Source: JAENVU01 sp031430375
GTDB taxonomy: Bacteria; Actinomycetota; Acidimicrobiia; IMCC26256; JAENVU01
DNA length: 12,765 nt
NCBI GenBank assembly: GCA_031430375.1
Contig: JANPBJ010000122.1
Coordinates: 1-12,765 of the forward strand
Reading direction: 5' to 3'
Of the stretch, positions 12,572 to 12,765 are shown piece by piece; position 1 is the first letter of the stretch; every line of letters starts with the position of its first letter. Made by a program: the position numbers and the translations under genes. Below the pieces are notes generated by a model. That model had not been told where the DNA came from. It saw only the letters and a program-made list of their open reading frames with translations, and made no database searches.

Positions 12572-12765
12572 ATGATCCTTTCCCCTTCTCCGAAACCAGC
12601 ACGCGTTCCCCGCATCGCCCGTGACGAGCGCGGCGGCATCTTCTCGGTGCTCGTCATCCTCTTGGTCCTCATCGTCGCAGTTGGTGGCACGGGGTACTGG
12701 TTCTTCATTCGCGAAGACGCGAAGGCCAAACCCAAGATCGACGTCACGAAGGTGGTCGCGGGCGG
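12572..12765 (+). CDS. N-terminal part of a single-pass membrane protein (cut by window edge)
   Basis: The gene starts at ATG 12572, directly after an in-frame TGA, and remains open to the end of the window (64 codons seen). The N-terminus is short and basic (PKPARVPRIARDERGG). A hydrophobic segment of about 22 residues follows (IFSVLVILLVLIVAVGGTGY), then WFFIREDAKAKPKIDVTKVV. This looks like a signal anchor with the rest of the protein outside the membrane. It is divergent from the leuB operon. Small actinobacterial YceI-like and other anchored proteins can begin this way, but nothing visible here decides the family. No strong Shine-Dalgarno is seen; GGTGA abuts the start codon. Confidence 0.7.
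   Translation, partial: MILSPSPKPARVPRIARDERGGIFSVLVILLVLIVAVGGTGYWFFIREDAKAKPKIDVTKVVAG

Noticed and set aside
12561..12575. A four-codon frame MLGE* overlapping the start of the right-edge gene
   Set aside because: It could couple translation, but such tiny frames arise easily and there is no ribosome-binding site for it.
12295..12747. A 150-codon minus-strand frame upstream of leuB
   Set aside because: It runs through the attenuator hairpins and opposite the membrane-protein gene, and its sequence is Ser/Arg-rich without motif. The leader peptide and terminator explain this region better.

Overview
The window reads as a chromosomal segment of a GC-rich actinobacterium. Several features point that way: a CofC/FbiD enzyme of F420 biosynthesis, a lysine/alanine/proline-repeat nucleoid protein of the type found on actinobacterial HU tails, a CimA-type citramalate synthase, frequent GTG/TTG starts, ATGA/GTGA overlaps, and several starts with no Shine-Dalgarno but a -10 hexamer just upstream (probable leaderless mRNAs). 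The protein style suggests the class Acidimicrobiia, but this is an impression and not a proven placement. I saw no insertion sequence, prophage, CRISPR array or toxin-antitoxin pair.

Left block (6-2853, minus strand): plsC, gpsA and an unrecognised 374-aa protein overlap by a few bases and form a phospholipid-precursor operon (glycerol-3-phosphate synthesis plus acyl transfer). It is divergent from cofC/fbiD and a translationally coupled PIG-L/LmbE-type deacetylase (2877-4207, plus strand). Only 23 bp separate the two start codons, and one heptamer carries a -10-like hexamer on each strand.

Middle block (4208-5580): a perfect 17-bp-arm hairpin separates the deacetylase gene from a convergent 59-aa Lys/Ala/Pro-repeat DNA-binding peptide. 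Next come about 780 bp without a convincing gene but strongly enriched in CGCG. A tRNA-Gln(CUG)/tRNA-Glu(CUC) unit follows on the minus strand, with its own promoter (perfect TATAAT) and an intrinsic terminator.

Right block (5587-12466, minus strand): a tightly packed cluster in transcription order: Ile-rich leader peptide and attenuator, leuB, ilvE, cimA, an unrecognised 193-aa protein, an acyl-CoA dehydrogenase (TTG start) and gltX. CimA makes citramalate, LeuB (with LeuCD, not in the window) turns the derived methylmalate into 2-oxobutyrate for isoleucine, and IlvE performs the final transamination. The leader peptide MANPRVIIIS followed by a UUCG terminator fits control by isoleucine supply. 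GltX lies next to the two tRNAs it probably charges. The window ends in a divergent gene for a single-pass membrane protein, cut by the window edge.

The gene neighbourhood (gpsA, cofC/fbiD, basic nucleoid protein, gltX, leuB) recalls the gpdA2-fbiD-hupB-gltS-leuB region of Mycobacterium tuberculosis as I remember it. Here, however, the nucleoid protein consists of the basic tail only, without the HU fold. The most interesting observations are this tail-only protein, the CGCG-rich stretch behind it, the probably leaderless isoleucine attenuator, and the face-to-face -10 element. Most of the rest is core metabolism.
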